A stretch of DNA of 58,876 bases from JBCFBK01 sp038562555 (GTDB lineage Bacteria > Bacteroidota > Bacteroidia > Bacteroidales > Prolixibacteraceae), in the NCBI GenBank assembly GCA_038562555.1, contig JBCFBK010000037.1, positions 1 through 58,876 of the forward strand, written 5' to 3'. This document shows, piece after piece, positions 28,243 to 37,969 of the stretch (positions are counted from its first letter, which is position 1; each line of letters starts with the position of its first letter). The notes below the pieces were generated by a model, which ran no database searches, had not been told where the DNA came from, and was given only the letters and a program-made list of their open reading frames with translations. A program made the position numbers and the translations under genes.

Positions 28243-28815
28243 TTAAAAAGTCAAAATGATTTTCATTTTCCGGAACGCTTCCCTCAAGTATTGCAGGGTC
28301 CGCCTGACCTGCGTATCCACCGTGTTTTCGGAGATGCCGAGCTTTTTTGCAATTTCCGGATAGGTTAATCCTTCAAAACGGCTCATCATAAAAATGCCCT
28401 TTCTTTGCTCCGGCAACTTATTCAGCGTCGAATGAAACCAGCTTTGAAGTTCTTCCTCTTCCAGCTTAAGTTCAACATCATTTACGCCCAAATCGGTAAA
28501 AACAGAAGCATCCTGTATATAAAGCGTATGTCCAATCTTTCTTCGCAGCAGATCAATAACGATATTCCGGGCGATCCTGAATAAATACGGAGCAAACGGA
28601 CGCTCAGCATCCAGCTTGTCCCGGTGTGTCCAAACACGAAAAAAGATTTCGTGAACGGTCTCTTCGGGATCAATATGTGGTGGTAAGGAACGCTTAATGA
28701 AATGACCCACTTTACCCCGGTAGCGGTAAAATAAGAGTTCAAAAGCCACTTCATCGCCCTGAACAAGCCTTCGAAGCAACTCCTGTTCGTCAGAATATTT
28801 CGGCCGAATATTCAT
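28243..28815 (-). CDS. ECF RNA polymerase sigma-70 factor (FecI-like, Bacteroidota)
   Basis: A 190-residue sigma factor with region 2 (about 20-95; FELLFYRYRGKVGHFI, and ETVHEIFFRVW for core and -10 contacts) and region 4 with a helix-turn-helix (125-180; LTYPEIAKKLGISENTVDTQVRR). It would be held by the FecR protein encoded downstream and drive the STN-susC/susD genes when substrate is sensed. The stop lies within a hairpin-repeat element described separately. Confidence 0.95.
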   Translation of the reverse strand: MNIRPKYSDEQELLRRLVQGDEVAFELLFYRYRGKVGHFIKRSLPPHIDPEETVHEIFFRVWTHRDKLDAERPFAPYLFRIARNIVIDLLRRKIGHTLYIQDASVFTDLGVNDVELKLEEEELQSWFHSTLNKLPEQRKGIFMMSRFEGLTYPEIAKKLGISENTVDTQVRRTLQYLREAFRKMKIILTF

Positions 28816-28918
28816 GTTTTCTGCGAATAAAAGCTAACAAAAGGAGATAAATTATCCCTTGTACTAAACAAAGAAAACAATTTTCATTGATCTCTCAACC
28901 AGAAGCGATACCTAAAAA

Positions 28919-31699
28919 CTACTTTTCTGCAACCACGGTACTTTTCACATTCCAGCCTTCGACGACGATTTGCTGAACTTCACTTTTTAATTTTTCCAGC
29001 GGAACCTGAACCGTTAGGGTGATCGACTCGCCTGGCGCCAGTGAAAAATAATTTGCAGACCATAAAGAAGGCAGGACTTCCTCTCCCTGATCGGTAATCT
29101 GCGGATTTACAAAAAATGCCAGATGCTCTGAAGGATTGCTGAATCTCAGGGTCCAGGTTTTATCCGTAATACTTTGTCTGACCGCAATGATATCGGTCTG
29201 CACCTTTGCACGGGGCATTCCGGTCATCGCTGTATAATCATCATTGGCAGCGAGCCAATATATATTCCGGGAAATACTCTTTCCTGCAGCGTCTTTCAGA
29301 TTTAATACAACAAACCTGACTTCGTCCGCCGCCGCTAACATCGTTGACAGGGAAACAGATTCCCTGACGTCGGTAGCATTAAGATCAACCTGATCAGTCT
29401 CATGGTGAAGTTTTTTCGAATTAAGATCATATACATCGACCACCACCCGCAGGTCCGAATGTTCTTCATAGGTCCTGTTCACTACGGCCACTTTATAGTT
29501 CAGCAAATTCAACTGAACATGTACCGGCTCCAGGGCATTCTGCATAAAATAGTAGCCTGCATTCGGATTCAGGTACCAGTCGTAAATCTGCCAGATCACG
29601 CTTGGGAAAGCTGCGTTCAGTTTCCAAAGCATCACCCCGCCTGTATTGTTAAGCTTATCACCCGCCGACTCAAAAATTCCCTGATAGCCAATCGCATTCA
29701 TCAGTTGCATTTTATCGGAGAAATCTTTCATGGAAACGGGTTCGCCATAGCGTTGCAACATGGCCTGGTAATACCGGTCATATCGTCCGTTGCCGGTGGC
29801 TGCATCATGATAGCCCCAGGTATGATTCAATGGGAACGGAAGTGTTTTGTCCCACACCAGATTTGGAATAATCTTTTTTAAACTGGTGTATGTGGGTTGT
29901 GAAGGAATCCCTGTTTCATCCTTAAAAACCCAGTCTTTTCCTGTTCGGACCAGTCGGTAATATTCTTTAGGATCCTGCCAGGTATAAGGGCCCCCGCTAT
30001 ATACACCGGCATCCTTATTATCCGGCCATGATTTTTTCCAGCCCTCCGGAAGGTTGGCAAAGCCGGATGAACTCGGAATAAACGGGCGGGTCCCGTCGAG
30101 TTCGATCACGTTATTTCTCATGGCATCGTATAATTCCTTTCTGGCATGTCCTTCATTTCCCCCCGTCCATACCAGGAGACTCGGGTGATTCCGGATGCGC
30201 AGGATCGTGCTGATTACATTCTTTTTGAAGACTTCACCTTCAAGCGGCCAGTCGGGTGACCCCTTAAATTCGCCCTGTGTGTCACCGGTAACCCAGAAAT
30301 CGGACCAAACCATTAATCCATACCGGTCTGCCAGGTCGAAAAAAACATCGGGCGGCGTAATTCCGCCACCCCAGATGCGGACTAAATTCATGTTGGCATT
30401 GCGGCACAACCGCAACTCATGTACATAGCGCATTGAATCGCGGTTGAGCATCATATCGGGAACCCAGGCCCCTCCGTTCAGGTGAACCCGTTTTCCGTTG
30501 ACATAAAAATCGCGGCGAAGCGACTTATTTGGTTCCTGTACTGCTTTTGATCCGACCGTGCGGATACCAAACACAAATGTGGTGTCGTCCGAAACCACTC
30601 CGTTCGATTCGTATTGAAGCCGGATCCGGTAAAGGTTGGCATCTCCGTAACCATTTGGCCACCAGAGATGAGGATCTTTAAAAAAAAGCTGAGCGGTATT
30701 TTCCGGATTGAGTTTCACATCTGTTTTTCCATTGGCAGATATGGTCAACTCCTTTGAAAACTGAACCGGCCGACCAACAAAGTTTTCGGGCCTGATCTGT
30801 ACCTTTAAAGCTCCTGTTGAAGGCCTGCTATCGTAATTTGACAATGAAAGCGCAAGCGATATCTTCGCCGTTGAGGTGTCAGGAAGGTCAGTAATAATAT
30901 GCGGGCTTGCAAGGATTACCTTTCCTGATGTCCGCAGGATAACGGGCTGCCAGATACCCATATTGCGGTCGCGTACCGGGGGCATCCAATCCCATCCCAC
31001 CGAACAAAGCATGGTCACATTTTTTCCGATATCGCCTGTAGGGCCTCCGTTCAGAAAAAAATCACCGAATGCCCTTAATTGTTCCTTATCCGGAAACCCG
31101 GGTTCGTCGAGCGGATAAATCTTTACGGCAAGAACATTCTTCTCCCCGGCTTTAATGTGCTTGCTGACGTTGAAACTATATTCGGCAAACATACCCACCA
31201 TCCGGGAAGAGTCAGCCACCTGGTTCCCGTTCAGCCATACCGCCGCCCGGTAATTGATCCCTTTGAATATCAACTGGAAGTGACGGTCCTTGTCAGTCGA
31301 AGGAACCTCAAACGTCGTCCGGTACCAATAAGGGTCCTTCCACGGATTCCCCTTATTTGGAAGGTGACTGTACTGCTCCAGCTGATACTGTTTGTTGAAC
31401 CGGTCTGACGCATCAGGGATGAGCATGTTGTTCATTCCGGTATAGGGGTCCGGATAGACCCGGTTAGCGACAAGCCCGGTGAGCACCGTCGAGGGAACAT
31501 TCACCGGAAACCAGTGCACCCTGGAGTTATAAGACGGAGACGAAATTTGTTCTCCGGTTTCACTGATCAACGCCGACGATTGCATTTCAAAACGGCTTAG
31601 TTTTGATTGCCTGATAACCGGATCCTTGGCAAAGGAATTTTGGAAACTAAATAAAGCCATGAAAACGCACAAAACGACAAATTTCTTCTTCAATATCAT
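28919..31699 (-). CDS. GH2 exo-glycosidase (beta-mannosidase / exo-glucosaminidase-like, Asn-Glu motif)
   Basis: A 926-residue exported enzyme (signal 1-24). Domain order: jelly roll (about 30-255), Ig-like domain (260-380), TIM barrel (385-700) and C-terminal beta domains. The acid/base pair is Asn515-Glu516 in WTGGNEG and the nucleophile is Glu595 in FKDETGIPSQP. The overall architecture resembles the other GH2 of the window, but that enzyme has Ser-Asp where this one has the standard Asn-Glu; the two should differ in specificity. It is the rightmost minus-strand gene of the first locus, upstream of the sigma gene, and would be read from its own promoter in the 31700-31994 region. Confidence 0.9.
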   Translation of the reverse strand: MILKKKFVVLCVFMALFSFQNSFAKDPVIRQSKLSRFEMQSSALISETGEQISSPSYNSRVHWFPVNVPSTVLTGLVANRVYPDPYTGMNNMLIPDASDRFNKQYQLEQYSHLPNKGNPWKDPYWYRTTFEVPSTDKDRHFQLIFKGINYRAAVWLNGNQVADSSRMVGMFAEYSFNVSKHIKAGEKNVLAVKIYPLDEPGFPDKEQLRAFGDFFLNGGPTGDIGKNVTMLCSVGWDWMPPVRDRNMGIWQPVILRTSGKVILASPHIITDLPDTSTAKISLALSLSNYDSRPSTGALKVQIRPENFVGRPVQFSKELTISANGKTDVKLNPENTAQLFFKDPHLWWPNGYGDANLYRIRLQYESNGVVSDDTTFVFGIRTVGSKAVQEPNKSLRRDFYVNGKRVHLNGGAWVPDMMLNRDSMRYVHELRLCRNANMNLVRIWGGGITPPDVFFDLADRYGLMVWSDFWVTGDTQGEFKGSPDWPLEGEVFKKNVISTILRIRNHPSLLVWTGGNEGHARKELYDAMRNNVIELDGTRPFIPSSSGFANLPEGWKKSWPDNKDAGVYSGGPYTWQDPKEYYRLVRTGKDWVFKDETGIPSQPTYTSLKKIIPNLVWDKTLPFPLNHTWGYHDAATGNGRYDRYYQAMLQRYGEPVSMKDFSDKMQLMNAIGYQGIFESAGDKLNNTGGVMLWKLNAAFPSVIWQIYDWYLNPNAGYYFMQNALEPVHVQLNLLNYKVAVVNRTYEEHSDLRVVVDVYDLNSKKLHHETDQVDLNATDVRESVSLSTMLAAADEVRFVVLNLKDAAGKSISRNIYWLAANDDYTAMTGMPRAKVQTDIIAVRQSITDKTWTLRFSNPSEHLAFFVNPQITDQGEEVLPSLWSANYFSLAPGESITLTVQVPLEKLKSEVQQIVVEGWNVKSTVVAEK

Positions 31700-31994
31700 C
31701 TTTTAAAACTTTAAATTAATACTCAATTCCTAACCCCAGACAGCCGTAAAAATACAGGCACCCAGTCACCGCGGACTCCGGAACAGGTTCGGAAAGAATC
31801 GGGAGAAAGCTGCAATTTAGCCAAAAATCACAATTTTGTGACCGTTCTTCAGCAAAAAGTCTTTTTCACCTTTCTTCGGGCTATATTAAGTGTAACACCT
31901 ATAATTCATCAGATACCGCAAGCTTTCACCGGTAAACTGACATTTATTTCTATTTTTGTCCACCTTTTTAACGGGAAAATTAATCATTACAGCT
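31700..31994. promoter_or_regulatory. divergent promoter region between GH2 and maeB with an inverted repeat
   Basis: A 295-bp gap between divergently read genes. It includes the inverted repeat TCACAATTTTGTGA (31828-31841), an operator-like element of 6-bp arms and a 2-nt centre. For maeB, TATTTTTG at 31951-31958 matches the Bacteroidota -7 consensus TAnnTTTG and lies 36 bp before the ATG; no good -33 TTTG box was seen at the usual spacing. Confidence 0.4.
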
Positions 31995-34292
31995 ATGGCA
32001 AAAATAACAAGGGAAGATGCCCTGCTCTATCACTCGCAGGATAAACCAGGGAAAATTGAAGTCGTGCCGACCAAGCCTTACAGTTCGCAACGTGATTTGT
32101 CGCTGGCCTACTCGCCGGGGGTGGCAGAACCCTGTCTGGAGATTGAAAAAAATGCGGATGCCGCTTACGAGTACACCTCAAAAGGGAATCTCGTTGCCGT
32201 TATTTCGAACGGGACCGCGGTGCTCGGACTCGGCGATATCGGAGCAATAGCAGGGAAACCGGTGATGGAGGGAAAGGGCTTACTGTTTAAGATATTCGCG
32301 GGGATCGATGTGTTCGATATCGAGATCAACGAAAAAGACCCGGAAAAATTTATTCAGGTTGTAAAGGCGATTTCCCCAACCTTTGGAGGTATTAACCTTG
32401 AGGATATCAAAGCGCCTGAATGCTTCGAAATTGAAGAACGGTTAAAAGCCGAACTCAATATCCCGATTATGCACGATGATCAGCACGGAACCGCCATCAT
32501 CTCTGCAGCGGGTCTGCTCAACGCGCTTGAAATAACCGGAAAAAAAATAGAAGATATCCGGATCGTCGTAAACGGAGCGGGTGCTGCGGCCAGTTCCTGC
32601 ACGCAGCTTTACATGATGCTTGGCGCCCGACTTGAAAACATTGTCATGGTCGACTCGAAAGGCGTTATAAACAAACAGCGTACAGATTTGAACAGCCGGA
32701 AAAAACCTTTCGCCACCGGCCGTAACATCACAACGCTGGCAGAAGCTGTCAAAGATTCGGATGTATTCATCGGTCTGTCGGTCGCAGGGGTTTTAAGCAT
32801 TGAAATGGTACGCTCGATGAATGCAAACCCGATCGTCTTTGCCCTGGCTAATCCAAACCCGGAGATTTCGTACGAAGATGCCGTGGCTGCCCGCCAGGAT
32901 ATTATCTTCGCAACAGGACGTTCGGATTACCCCAACCAAATTAATAATGTGTTGGGATTCCCCTACATCTTCCGCGGAGCGCTGGATTCCCACTCGGTTT
33001 GTATCAACGAAGAAATGAAAATAGCTGCGGTCAGAGCTATTGCGGAACTGACTAAAAAGCCTGTTCCTGATGTGGTAAACGCAGCATACAACCTGAAAAG
33101 GCTTGGCTTTGGCCGCGATTACATTATACCCAAGCCGCTTGACCCACGGTTGCTGACCACGGTTGCCCCGGCAGTGGCCCGTGCAGCAATGGAATCGGGA
33201 GTGGCCCGCCGGCAAATTACCGACTGGGATGTTTACAGTGATCAGCTAAATAAGCGCATGGGCAGTGACAATAAAATGTTGCGCCGCTTTTATGATACCG
33301 CCCGGGAAAACCCCAAACGCGTGGTTTTCACCGAATCAAACCATATCAATATGCTGAAGGCTGCAGAAATGGCCTTTTCTGAAAAAATCTGCTATCCGGT
33401 TTTGCTGGGTAACGAAGAAAAGATTGCCAACATCGCTGCAGAAAATGACATTGACCTGAGCGGTATTGAAATCATCAACCTTCGTCACGACCGGGAAGAA
33501 ATCAAGCGCACTTCCTATGCCCGGCAGTTGTCGGAAAAGTGCAGCCGCGAAGGAATGACGTTCGATGAAGCCTATGAAAAAATGTATGACCGCAACTATT
33601 TCGGAATGATGATGGTCGAAACCGGCGAAGCCGATGCCCTCATTACCGGGGTCTATACCAAGTACTCCGACACCATGCAGGCGGCAAAAGACGTGATCGG
33701 GATCCGCGACGGATTAAACCATACAGCAGCCATGCACATTCTGAACACGAAACGGGGAACTTTCTTTTTGGCCGACACGATGTTCAACCGGCACCCCTCT
33801 TCCGAGGTGCTGATCGATATTGCCAAGCTTACGCACGATACCGTGAAATTCTTCGCCCATGAACCAGTTATGGCCATCCTCTCCTACTCCAATTTCGGAT
33901 CGGATAAAGTTGGGAGTCCTGCCAGTGTGCATGAGGTGGTTGAAATTCTGCACGAAAAATATCCGGAAATGGTCGTTGACGGGGAAATGCAGGTCAATTT
34001 TGCGCTCGACAAAAAACTGCGCGACAAAAAATACCCGTTCTCCAGATTGTATGGCAAAGAGGTCAATACGCTTGTATTCCCCAATCTGAGTTCAGCCAAT
34101 ACTACCTATAAAATGCTGGTTGAAATGGGTCTGGCCGAAAGTATCGGTCCCATCCAGATGGGTTTGAAAAAACCGATCCATATTCTCGACATCGAAAGCT
34201 CGGTCCGAAGCATTGTCGACATGACCGCTATCGCTGTCCTGGATGCAATCGTGGATGAACAGAAAAAGAAGAATAACATGACGAGTCTATAA
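31995..34292 (+). CDS. maeB: NADP-dependent malic enzyme fused to a phosphotransacetylase-like domain
   Basis: A 765-residue cytoplasmic enzyme converting malate to pyruvate and CO2 with reduction of NADP. Residues about 1-420 are the malic enzyme part (SLAYSPGVAEPC, metal-binding DDQHGTAI, dinucleotide-binding VVNGAGAAASSC); about 425-765 is a phosphotransacetylase-like domain (MERHPSSEVL-like region, SYSNFGSDKVGSP), which in MaeB proteins is regulatory (acetyl-CoA) rather than catalytic. I chose the ATG at 31995 (MAKITREDALLYHS) over 31956 because it matches the usual family start. It is a housekeeping gene on the opposite strand between two sulfatase loci. Confidence 0.97.
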   Translation: MAKITREDALLYHSQDKPGKIEVVPTKPYSSQRDLSLAYSPGVAEPCLEIEKNADAAYEYTSKGNLVAVISNGTAVLGLGDIGAIAGKPVMEGKGLLFKIFAGIDVFDIEINEKDPEKFIQVVKAISPTFGGINLEDIKAPECFEIEERLKAELNIPIMHDDQHGTAIISAAGLLNALEITGKKIEDIRIVVNGAGAAASSCTQLYMMLGARLENIVMVDSKGVINKQRTDLNSRKKPFATGRNITTLAEAVKDSDVFIGLSVAGVLSIEMVRSMNANPIVFALANPNPEISYEDAVAARQDIIFATGRSDYPNQINNVLGFPYIFRGALDSHSVCINEEMKIAAVRAIAELTKKPVPDVVNAAYNLKRLGFGRDYIIPKPLDPRLLTTVAPAVARAAMESGVARRQITDWDVYSDQLNKRMGSDNKMLRRFYDTARENPKRVVFTESNHINMLKAAEMAFSEKICYPVLLGNEEKIANIAAENDIDLSGIEIINLRHDREEIKRTSYARQLSEKCSREGMTFDEAYEKMYDRNYFGMMMVETGEADALITGVYTKYSDTMQAAKDVIGIRDGLNHTAAMHILNTKRGTFFLADTMFNRHPSSEVLIDIAKLTHDTVKFFAHEPVMAILSYSNFGSDKVGSPASVHEVVEILHEKYPEMVVDGEMQVNFALDKKLRDKKYPFSRLYGKEVNTLVFPNLSSANTTYKMLVEMGLAESIGPIQMGLKKPIHILDIESSVRSIVDMTAIAVLDAIVDEQKKKNNMTSL

Positions 34293-34312
34293 GGTGATAT
34301 AAGATTTTCGCG

Positions 34313-34355
34313 AAAGGCTGCATCCTTTCCACCTGGGGACAAGATGCAGCCTTTT
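34313..34355 (+). terminator. rho-independent terminator after maeB
   Basis: A 12-bp perfect stem AAAGGCTGCATC (34313-34324) / GATGCAGCCTTT (34343-34354), with a T-run beginning inside the right arm. It lies 20 bp after the maeB stop and between convergent genes, so it could also serve the minus-strand sulfatase transcript. Confidence 0.88.
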
Positions 34356-34391
34356 CATAATTATTGTTTAAAAGGTCAAGATGGGAATGAA

Positions 34392-35840
34392 TTACTGCTG
34401 CTCTGCTTTTAACCGCCCTTCCCACCATCGCAGGAATTCCTCATCTGAAATGTCGGCCGGCAACTGATACGAGTCCATCTTTTTTTGAAAAGCTTGTTCA
34501 GCATCTTTAGCCCAGTAATCGATCTCTTCCCGATCTTCAGGGTAAACCCCCTTATCGTTCCGGGCAACCCACTCATCCAGCGCCCGCCGCATATGCTCAA
34601 GATCAGCGGCATAATCAGGGTCGGCCGACAGGTTTTCCATTTCAAACGGATCGTTCGTCAGGTCGTATAGTTCTTCCTTTGGCCTGACGGGACTCATAAA
34701 AGCAGCCTGTCCCGGTGTTAATTTTCCTCTTTTATACAGCACTTTCATCAGGGTAAGTACCGGGTACATCGTGACCTTGTATGTATTAAACTGCGTGTAA
34801 GGCCGAGCAGGATAGTAGTTCCGGATGAATTTAAGCCTGCGGTTCCTCACGGACCGGATCCGGTCGACCGTTTCATCCATCCGGTCGCGGCTGCTGAAAA
34901 CATATTCTCTCTTGTTTCCGGAGAAAATATCCTGTCCCTGGATGTGTTCAGGCAAGGAAATCCCTGCAAGCAGCAGTGATGTGGCCGGGATATCGACCGT
35001 GCTAAGCAGATCATCTACATGGCTTCCCGCTTTTCTTTCATCAGGGAACCGGATAATCAAAGGGGTATGCGTGCCTTCGTCATATAAAAACTGTTTGGCG
35101 CGAACCATTGGACGTCCCTGGTCGCCAAAAAAGAACACGATCGTATTATGAAGCAGGCTGTCTTTTTCCAGTCGTTCCATGATCCTTCCCACATAATGAT
35201 CAACCTGCTGCACAGATTCAAGGTACTGTGCCCAATCTTCTCTGGTCAGGGGATGATCCGGATAAACAGGAGGTATAGTCAATGCCTGGCGGTTTACCGG
35301 ATGAACCGGGTCTGTTTTAAAAGGCCGGTGCGGGAAATGGATCTGCATTTGTGCAAAGAATGGCTGCCCCTGCTTTCGTCCTGACCAGTCAACACCGTCG
35401 AAAAAGGGCTTGTCAAATGCAAAATTATAGTCTGTCTTCCCCGGGCGGCCGGGTCGTGTCCCGTCACCGTTACTCACGTAATATCCTGCCTGCCTGAAAT
35501 ATTCGGTGACGGGCAGAACTGTTCCCGGCAAGGCAGTTTTATTACGTGTACGATGTTGATGACAATTAACTGATACCGGATACATTCCGGTAATGAGCGA
35601 TGACCGGCTGGGTGAACAAACCGGAACCACTGCATGTAACTGAGTAAATCTGATGCCATCATAAGCCAGTTTGTCTATGTTGGGCGTACGTACGTTTTCT
35701 GTTCCAAAGCAACCGGCATCCGGACCAAGATCGTCGGCTACAATCCAGAGAATATTGGGTTTTTCCTGTGCTGTTGTAACGATTCCGGAAGAACTGAGAA
35801 CGGTAATCCCCAATCCTATTGTCTTTATGAATTGCTCCAT
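34392..35840 (-). CDS. sulfatase, S1 family, Cys-type (sulfamidase/heparan-type resemblance)
   Basis: A 482-residue exported sulfatase (signal about 1-25). Formylglycine motif C-S-P-S-R (Cys75-Arg79), metal site A-D-D-L (Asp36, Asp37) and a second metal site FFFGDQGRP in which the common S-D-N-G is G-D-Q-G. The early segment PNILWIVADDLGPDAGCFG and the MYPVSVNCHQHRTRN stretch resemble the N-sulfoglucosamine sulfohydrolase-like branch, a tentative call. It is the last gene of the second sulfatase operon, and a degraded gene remnant fills the space before it. Confidence 0.92.
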   Translation of the reverse strand: MEQFIKTIGLGITVLSSSGIVTTAQEKPNILWIVADDLGPDAGCFGTENVRTPNIDKLAYDGIRFTQLHAVVPVCSPSRSSLITGMYPVSVNCHQHRTRNKTALPGTVLPVTEYFRQAGYYVSNGDGTRPGRPGKTDYNFAFDKPFFDGVDWSGRKQGQPFFAQMQIHFPHRPFKTDPVHPVNRQALTIPPVYPDHPLTREDWAQYLESVQQVDHYVGRIMERLEKDSLLHNTIVFFFGDQGRPMVRAKQFLYDEGTHTPLIIRFPDERKAGSHVDDLLSTVDIPATSLLLAGISLPEHIQGQDIFSGNKREYVFSSRDRMDETVDRIRSVRNRRLKFIRNYYPARPYTQFNTYKVTMYPVLTLMKVLYKRGKLTPGQAAFMSPVRPKEELYDLTNDPFEMENLSADPDYAADLEHMRRALDEWVARNDKGVYPEDREEIDYWAKDAEQAFQKKMDSYQLPADISDEEFLRWWEGRLKAEQQ

Positions 35841-36008
35841 TTTATTTTTCTTTATTTTTTTTGAAGAAGCCGGTTCTCCGTAATAAACTCCGTATCCACC
35901 GCTACCGATGTAGATCCAAAGATCTTTCTATTCACGTGCCTGTAATTTCCCGGTGCAAACACCTGAAACAAGCAGCATAAAAAACAGCGGTGTCCGGAGC
36001 CTGTTCAT
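35841..36008 (-). pseudogene. remnant of an exported protein, possibly the start of a beta-propeller lactonase
   Basis: Four bases after the preceding sulfatase stop an ATG (36008) opens a short frame encoding a convincing signal peptide (MNRLRTPLFFMLLVSG...) that ends in a TAG at 35928-35930 after 26 residues. Beyond that stop the same frame continues with KDLWIYIGSGGYGVYYGE, which resembles the first blade of 6-phosphogluconolactonase-type propellers (weak, from memory), then runs into A-rich sequence and into the ATG of the next sulfatase. The likely history is an operon gene reduced by deletion to its first about 45 codons and broken by a nonsense change. Confidence 0.5.
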
Positions 36009-36012
36009 TCGG

Positions 36013-37896
36013 TCAGGTGTCTTTAACAGATGACAAATCCATCGCCCATTTCGCAGCAAGCCATTCCACAAGCCGGAGATCATACCGTTGCCTGGTTTCA
36101 TTTTTACGGTCATTAACCATCCTGGCGACTGCCTGTTTGATTATTTTGCTCTCTTCATCCGTGTGGTCAATTACATTGAGGGCATGAACCCGCACAAACA
36201 CCTCATCTTCTTCCAGGGCCTTCACCAGTGCGTCGATGCTTGCTGTTTTCTCACCCAAATCATAGAGCGCCTCTGCCGCTACAATGGCTACGTCAGGAGA
36301 AAGGTCGTTAAGCGCCTCTCTTAACTGCGGGATTGCCGGGCTCGCGTCATCTTTCAGTATCAGCAAACCTGCAGCCGCCCAATACCGGACAGCGCTATCT
36401 TCGTGTCTGAGGTGGGCAGTCATTTTTTCCAGATTTTCCTTTTTCCCCTGTAAAGCGAGCCTGGCTGTTTCAAGTATTTTGCCAAGAGGAACAGAACTGT
36501 TCCGCATATAATCGTACAGCGGCATGCCGCCCGCTTTGATGCCGCGTTCTCCTTCGGGAATGAAACCGGTATCCTTTATTTCCAGGAGCCAATCATCACA
36601 TGCCTGGCTCATCCGCTCCAGTGTTTCGCGGTAAGCCGGATCTTCAGCCAGGTTGTTAACTTCCCAGGGGTCGTTTTCCGTATCATACAATTCTTCTGAG
36701 GGCTTTGTTTTCCAAAATGCAGACTGGATCTCATTACATTTGCCGTCCAGGCAGGCCTTCTCCCACGACTGCATGGAAGGGGCCTGCCAGAGGTAATTGA
36801 TATGCTGGCCATGTATCCGGTAAGGCATATAGTTACGGATGTACCGGAAGCGCTGATCTCTGACCGCACGAACCATATCGATACGTTCGTCCATACGGTC
36901 CCGGAACATAAAAGCATACCTGGGATCGGGCTTTTTTTGATCGCCAAGGAAAGGCTGTCCCTGCATCCACGCCGGCACCGGTACTCCGGCAATACTCAGC
37001 AGGCTTGGCGCCAGATCGGCAAAACTGATAAGGCGGTCTACCCGGCTGCCTGGTTGTGGGGCAGGAAAAAGATATCTGTATTTTTCGGGAATGCGGATAA
37101 TAAAGGGTACCCTGGTACCTGTTTCATAAACGAACCGTTTACTCCTTCCCAGAACACCACCATTATCTGCGTAGTAAAAGACGATCGTGTTTTCAGCTTC
37201 CCCGTTTTCTTCCAGCTCCTTCAGGACGGAACCGACCCACGAATCCATGTCTTCAACTTTGTCATAATACTGAGCCCAGTCATGCCGCATTTCAGGGGTA
37301 TCCGGATGATACGGAGGTAGTTTCACCTGTTTGGGGTCATGTCTTAATTTTCCGTCAGGAACTGATTTGTGAATACAACTTTCGTGAGAGATCGTTGAAT
37401 TAAAAATTGCGAAAAAGGGCTGTCCGGCCTTCCGGTTTCTGTAGTGGGCATGTTTGCCGGATTCATCCCAGATGTTTTTGGTTTGTGACGCATCAATATT
37501 GTAATCCTCCTTGGAACTGTTCGTGCAATAATACCCTTTCTCCCGAAGAAACTGAGGAAAATACCGGATGATTTCCGATTTCCGGTAATCGCTCCGCATA
37601 GGCTGATTTCCCCCCGAACAGGCATACACGCCGGTAATAATGGTATTACGTGCCGGTGCGCAAACCGGCGCATTGGCATAAGCATGCGTGTATAAAAATC
37701 CTTCCGAGGCAAGTTTATCCAAATGAGGTGTAGTCGCCATCGGGTCGCCGTAGCATTTTAAAAAAGGGCTGTTGTCTTCAGAAGTAATCCAGAGAATATT
37801 GGGCATTTCTCCCCGATGCAGGGTCTGCATTCCCGCTGTCGCAAAAGATGACAGAAGAGATAAGCCGGCAATTTCCAAAGGAAGGAGCTTTTTCAT
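36013..37896 (-). CDS. sulfatase with C-terminal HEAT-like repeats
   Basis: A 627-residue exported enzyme. The sulfatase part (about 30-480) has C-A-P-A-R (Cys79-Arg83) and YADNGG; the first metal site is T-S-E-D-N (Glu40-Asp41) in place of the usual A-D-D. Residues about 490-600 form three HEAT-like helical repeats (HEDSAVRYWAAAGLLILK, DLSPDVAIVAAEALYDLG, DEVFVRVHALNVIDH). This sulfatase-HEAT architecture is known in Bacteroidota and Planctomycetes; the repeats may bind protein or glycan. It lies 73 bp after the next upstream sulfatase gene and 4 bp before the remnant's start codon. Confidence 0.92.
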   Translation of the reverse strand: MKKLLPLEIAGLSLLSSFATAGMQTLHRGEMPNILWITSEDNSPFLKCYGDPMATTPHLDKLASEGFLYTHAYANAPVCAPARNTIITGVYACSGGNQPMRSDYRKSEIIRYFPQFLREKGYYCTNSSKEDYNIDASQTKNIWDESGKHAHYRNRKAGQPFFAIFNSTISHESCIHKSVPDGKLRHDPKQVKLPPYHPDTPEMRHDWAQYYDKVEDMDSWVGSVLKELEENGEAENTIVFYYADNGGVLGRSKRFVYETGTRVPFIIRIPEKYRYLFPAPQPGSRVDRLISFADLAPSLLSIAGVPVPAWMQGQPFLGDQKKPDPRYAFMFRDRMDERIDMVRAVRDQRFRYIRNYMPYRIHGQHINYLWQAPSMQSWEKACLDGKCNEIQSAFWKTKPSEELYDTENDPWEVNNLAEDPAYRETLERMSQACDDWLLEIKDTGFIPEGERGIKAGGMPLYDYMRNSSVPLGKILETARLALQGKKENLEKMTAHLRHEDSAVRYWAAAGLLILKDDASPAIPQLREALNDLSPDVAIVAAEALYDLGEKTASIDALVKALEEDEVFVRVHALNVIDHTDEESKIIKQAVARMVNDRKNETRQRYDLRLVEWLAAKWAMDLSSVKDT

Positions 37897-37969
37897 AGGC
37901 TTGGCTTAAGTAGCGTGGTTTTGCTTTTAAAATTAAAATAAAAACTAATGAAGACAATCGGCAAATTAC

